Below the pieces are notes generated by a model. The model was given only the letters and a program-made list of their open reading frames with translations. It did not search any database and was not told where the DNA came from. Of a DNA stretch of 56,974 nucleotides, positions 54,433-56,974 are shown one piece after another (positions within the stretch are counted from its first letter, which is position 1; every line of letters starts with the position of its first letter). A program made the position numbers and the translations under genes. This DNA comes from CAYGZM01 sp964354365. GTDB lineage: Bacteria > Planctomycetota > Phycisphaerae > Sedimentisphaerales > Anaerobacaceae. The DNA is taken from contig CAYGZM010000009.1 in assembly GCA_964354365.1 (NCBI GenBank), forward strand, positions 1 through 56,974, read 5' to 3'.

Positions 54433-55254
54433 GTGATAGCGATAAAAATTGCAGCGGCGGTAGCAGGGTTGATTGTCGTGTATTTCCTGGCGAGGCGTGC
54501 TATCCGAGTGGCGAATCGCAAGCGGCTGCTGGCGGCGCCGCTGCCGGAGAACTACAGGCGAATCATCGAGAAGAATGTGCCGTTATATAAGCGCCTGCCG
54601 GATTCGTTGAAGCAGCAGTCTGGCGGGCTTGTCAACGTATTCCTGGCTGAGAAGCATTTCGAGGGCTGCGGCGGCCTGGAGATAACCGATGAGATAAAGG
54701 TGACGATTGCGGCGCAGGCGTGTATGCTGCTGCTGAACCGGGAAACGAAATGTTTTCCGAGGCTGCACACGATTCTTGTGTATCCTCACACATACGTAGC
54801 CAAGACAATTTCCTCTGACGGCATGTTAGTAACCGACGAGCACAGCGTGCGTCTCGGGGAGTCCTGGCAGAGCGGCCCGGTCGTTCTTGCGTGGGACAGC
54901 GTAATAGAGGGGACATCGAATGTCACCGAGGCCCAAAACGTGGTGCTTCACGAATTCGCCCATCAGTTGGACCAGGAGGACGGCGAGGCTGACGGCGCCC
55001 CGATTCTCGAGAACCGGAGTCGCTACAGCGCCTGGGCGCGTGTTCTAAGCGCGGAATATGAGGCCCTGCAGAAGGGAACAGAGCGCCGCACGCGCTCGGT
55101 TATGAGCGAGTACGGCGCGACGAACCCGGCAGAGTTCTTCGCGGTGGCGACCGAGGCTTTTTTTGAAAGGTCCCGGCAAATGAAGAAGAGACATCCGGAG
55201 CTTTATGATGAGCTGAAGGACTACTACAAGCTCGATCCGGCGGAGTGGCTGTAA
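54433..55254 (+). CDS. mtfA: MtfA-family zinc peptidase
   Basis: 273 residues, starting with GTG (AGGAC six bases upstream). One N-terminal membrane segment (about 4-20), then the MtfA domain: KNVPLYKRLP, the zinc motif LHEFAHQLDQEDG near residue 174, and TNPAEFFAVATEAFF, which gives the third ligand Glu. In E. coli MtfA binds the repressor Mlc and relieves sugar-uptake control. Its position straight after a fructosidase gene suggests co-transcription and a possible link to sugar regulation. Confidence 0.9.
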   Translation: MIAIKIAAAVAGLIVVYFLARRAIRVANRKRLLAAPLPENYRRIIEKNVPLYKRLPDSLKQQSGGLVNVFLAEKHFEGCGGLEITDEIKVTIAAQACMLLLNRETKCFPRLHTILVYPHTYVAKTISSDGMLVTDEHSVRLGESWQSGPVVLAWDSVIEGTSNVTEAQNVVLHEFAHQLDQEDGEADGAPILENRSRYSAWARVLSAEYEALQKGTERRTRSVMSEYGATNPAEFFAVATEAFFERSRQMKKRHPELYDELKDYYKLDPAEWL

Positions 55255-55360
55255 GATAAGTTGCATAGCCGGGGGAATCTGGTATTCTATTGCAGATTAG
55301 GGCTCGGTTGTGCGGCCGGACGCACCCGTATAAGAGACATAAGGTTGCAGGGAGCTGACG

Positions 55361-56857
55361 ATGAGACGGATTACACGCAGGAATTTTATTAAAGGTTCGA
55401 TGGTCGCGGGTGTTTCGCTTGCGCTGCCCTATTCGCGGTTGCGAGGGGCCAACGACGATATTCGCGTTGCCGTGGTGGGTTTTAACGGCCATGGCAAGAC
55501 CCACATCGGCTCGTTCAGGAGGCTGCCGGGAGTGCGTGTGGTCGCGCTGTGCGACGTGGACCGCGACGTGCTGGACGGCGGGGTCGGCGAGTTCAAAGGC
55601 AGGAACGAAAAAGTCGATGCATACATTGATATACGCAAACTGTTGGAAGACAAGGGCATCGACGTGGTCTCGACGGCGACGCCGAATCACTGGCACTCGC
55701 TGGTGACCGTCTGGGCGTGCCAGGCGGGCAAGGATGTCTGCGTCGAAAAGCCGGTCTCGCACAACATCTTCGAGGGCCGCAAGATGGTCGAGGCCGCCAG
55801 GAAATACGGCCGCATCGTGCAGGGCGGGACCGAGTCCCGTTCCGACGACGCGCTGCAAAAAGCGGTCCGCTACATCCGGGAGGGTAAGCTCGGCAAGATA
55901 CTCGTCGGATACGGTTTCTGCTACAAACGACGCGAGAGTATGGGCAAGGTGAGCGGGCCGCAGCCGGTCCCCAAGTCGATTGACTACAATCTCTGGATCG
56001 GCCCGGCCCCCCTGACGCCCCTGATGCGAAAGAACCTGCACTACGACTGGCACTGGGTCTGGCCCACCGGCTGTGGTGAGATTGGAAACAACGGACCTCA
56101 CCACCTCGACGTTCTGCGGTGGATATTGGGGCAGGACGGACTGCCTCGCCGGGTAATGAGCATCGGCGGGCGCTTCGGATACGACGACGACGGCGAGACG
56201 CCCAACACGCAGATTGCAATTCTGGATTATGAGCCGGCGCCCATTATTTACGAGGTGCGAGGTTTGCCGACAAAGCAGGGCGAATCGTCGATGGATGTCT
56301 ATCGGATGGTCGGCAGGGCGGGTGCGGCCATCAGCAGCGGCAAGGCCGGCCCGGGTCCGAACACGGGCGTAGTTATTCAATGCGAGGGCGGATACTTCGA
56401 GCAGGGCAGCTCGGCGGTCTATGATAACAAGGGCAAGCTGATTGAGAAATTCGCCGGCGAGGGCTCACTGCCGACCAATGTGGAGCACGACGCCAACTTC
56501 ATCAAGGCGGTGCGCAGCCGAAAGAGGAGCGACCTCAACGCCGAGATACTCGAAGGGCACCTCTCAACGGCTCTGTGCCATATTGCGAACATTTCGCACC
56601 GTCTCGGAAAGCACGCTCCTGCGGGGCATATCAAAGAGGTGATCCAATCGAATCACGATATGTCCGAGGCATTCGGGCGATTCAGCGAGCATTTGGGTGC
56701 TAACGATGTGGACCTTGAGAAGACGCCCGCCGTCCTCGGCCCGTGGCTTACGATGGATTCGGGCAAAGAGAGATTCGTCGGCGACTTTGCAGACCAGGCG
56801 AACCAGTTGCTCAGCCGGAATTACCGTGAGCCGTTTGTTGTGCCTGAGAAGGTATGA
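55361..56857 (+). CDS. Tat-exported Gfo/Idh/MocA oxidoreductase
   Basis: 498 residues. The twin-arginine signal ITRRNFIKGSMVAG precedes the Rossmann domain with VAVVGFNGHGKTHIG, TPNHWHSLVTVWA and CVEKPVSHNIFEG. WHWVWPTGCGEIGNNGPHHL holds the conserved His region. A late LSTALCHIANISHRLG fits planctomycete members. GGGAG precedes the ATG. It is a different subtype from the 33-kb paralogue and about 65 residues longer. Confidence 0.9.
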   Translation: MRRITRRNFIKGSMVAGVSLALPYSRLRGANDDIRVAVVGFNGHGKTHIGSFRRLPGVRVVALCDVDRDVLDGGVGEFKGRNEKVDAYIDIRKLLEDKGIDVVSTATPNHWHSLVTVWACQAGKDVCVEKPVSHNIFEGRKMVEAARKYGRIVQGGTESRSDDALQKAVRYIREGKLGKILVGYGFCYKRRESMGKVSGPQPVPKSIDYNLWIGPAPLTPLMRKNLHYDWHWVWPTGCGEIGNNGPHHLDVLRWILGQDGLPRRVMSIGGRFGYDDDGETPNTQIAILDYEPAPIIYEVRGLPTKQGESSMDVYRMVGRAGAAISSGKAGPGPNTGVVIQCEGGYFEQGSSAVYDNKGKLIEKFAGEGSLPTNVEHDANFIKAVRSRKRSDLNAEILEGHLSTALCHIANISHRLGKHAPAGHIKEVIQSNHDMSEAFGRFSEHLGANDVDLEKTPAVLGPWLTMDSGKERFVGDFADQANQLLSRNYREPFVVPEKV

Positions 56858-56918
56858 GAGTAATGAGCGATTCTGTTCCTGGACACGGATAAACTTGGCG
56901 CGGCCTGAAGGCCGCAAC

Positions 56919-56974
56919 CAAATCCGAAGCACTAAATCCGAAATCCTAAACAAATCCAAATGACCGAAACTCGA
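56919..56974. repeat. AAATCCGAAGCAC-type intergenic repeat
   Basis: The reverse complement resembles 40605-40660. A GCGGCC/GGCCGC hairpin lies just before it (56899-56914). The repeat runs to the window edge. Confidence 0.55.

Overview
The window looks like the chromosome of a planctomycete, most likely of the Phycisphaerae type. This is inferred from gene content, not from a marker gene. The supporting signs are a dockerin-like C-terminus on a secreted beta-helix protein, two PEP-CTERM proteins, an H-X9-DG type prepilin, a formylglycine sulfatase, Tat-exported Gfo/Idh/MocA oxidoreductases and aldo/keto reductase, secreted sialidase and fructosidase, and a heptose-type LPS core pathway. Most genes are GC-rich with C- or G-ending codons. 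Two patches (28.9-31.3 kb and 36.1-37.1 kb) are less GC-rich and look acquired.

Layout. 0-3.2 kb: a large secreted six-hairpin glycosidase-like protein on the minus strand, running off the left edge. 3.4-5.2 kb: isocitrate dehydrogenase, then a broken signal peptidase I gene. 5.5-13.8 kb: an LPS/envelope run on the plus strand: lpxK, hldE, gmhA, a membrane-anchored gmhB, a heptosyltransferase fused to a WaaP-like kinase, a GT4 glycosyltransferase and plsY. These genes supply heptose, lipid A 4'-phosphorylation, core assembly and phospholipid precursors. 14.0-17.9 kb, minus strand: tetraheme cytochrome lipoprotein, Tat-exported aldo/keto reductase, cupin, and a small toxin-antitoxin-like cluster. 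18.0-22.9 kb, minus strand: rpmB-gatC-esterase-gatA-gatB, the Gln/Asn-tRNA amidotransferase operon with a lipoprotein esterase inside it. 23.1-27.4 kb, minus strand: SGNH-TPR membrane protein, pseudouridine synthase, UbiA-family phosphoribosyltransferase. 27.6-28.7 kb: HAD hydrolase and an IS1380-type transposase remnant.

28.9-45 kb is the accessory part: a phospholipase C-like/beta-helix/dockerin protein, a truncated CocE hydrolase abutting a complete Gfo/Idh gene, a coiled-coil membrane protein with a BRCT-like end, a Panacea-antitoxin/PemK-like toxin pair flanked by two copies of a structured repeat, PEP-CTERM proteins, orphan genes behind a duplicated promoter, a sialidase, tRNA-Arg(CCG), a prepilin-like protein and an RCC1 fragment. 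45-57 kb: S9 peptidase, sulfatase, a repeat-filled gap of 1.1 kb, a calcineurin-like phosphoesterase, GH32 fructosidase, MtfA peptidase and a second Gfo/Idh protein. This set suggests uptake and trimming of marine or plant glycans.

Several families of short dispersed repeats fill the intergenic spaces. Two are MITE-like elements with terminal inverted repeats: a 161-bp family, each clear copy of which ends just upstream of a start codon, and a 166-bp family, one copy lying 9 bp past the tRNA gene. The best candidates for something new are the two domain fusions in the LPS run, the repeat-flanked Panacea module with its G8 tract, the duplicated promoter cassette at 38 kb, and the 161-bp element used as a 5' leader.
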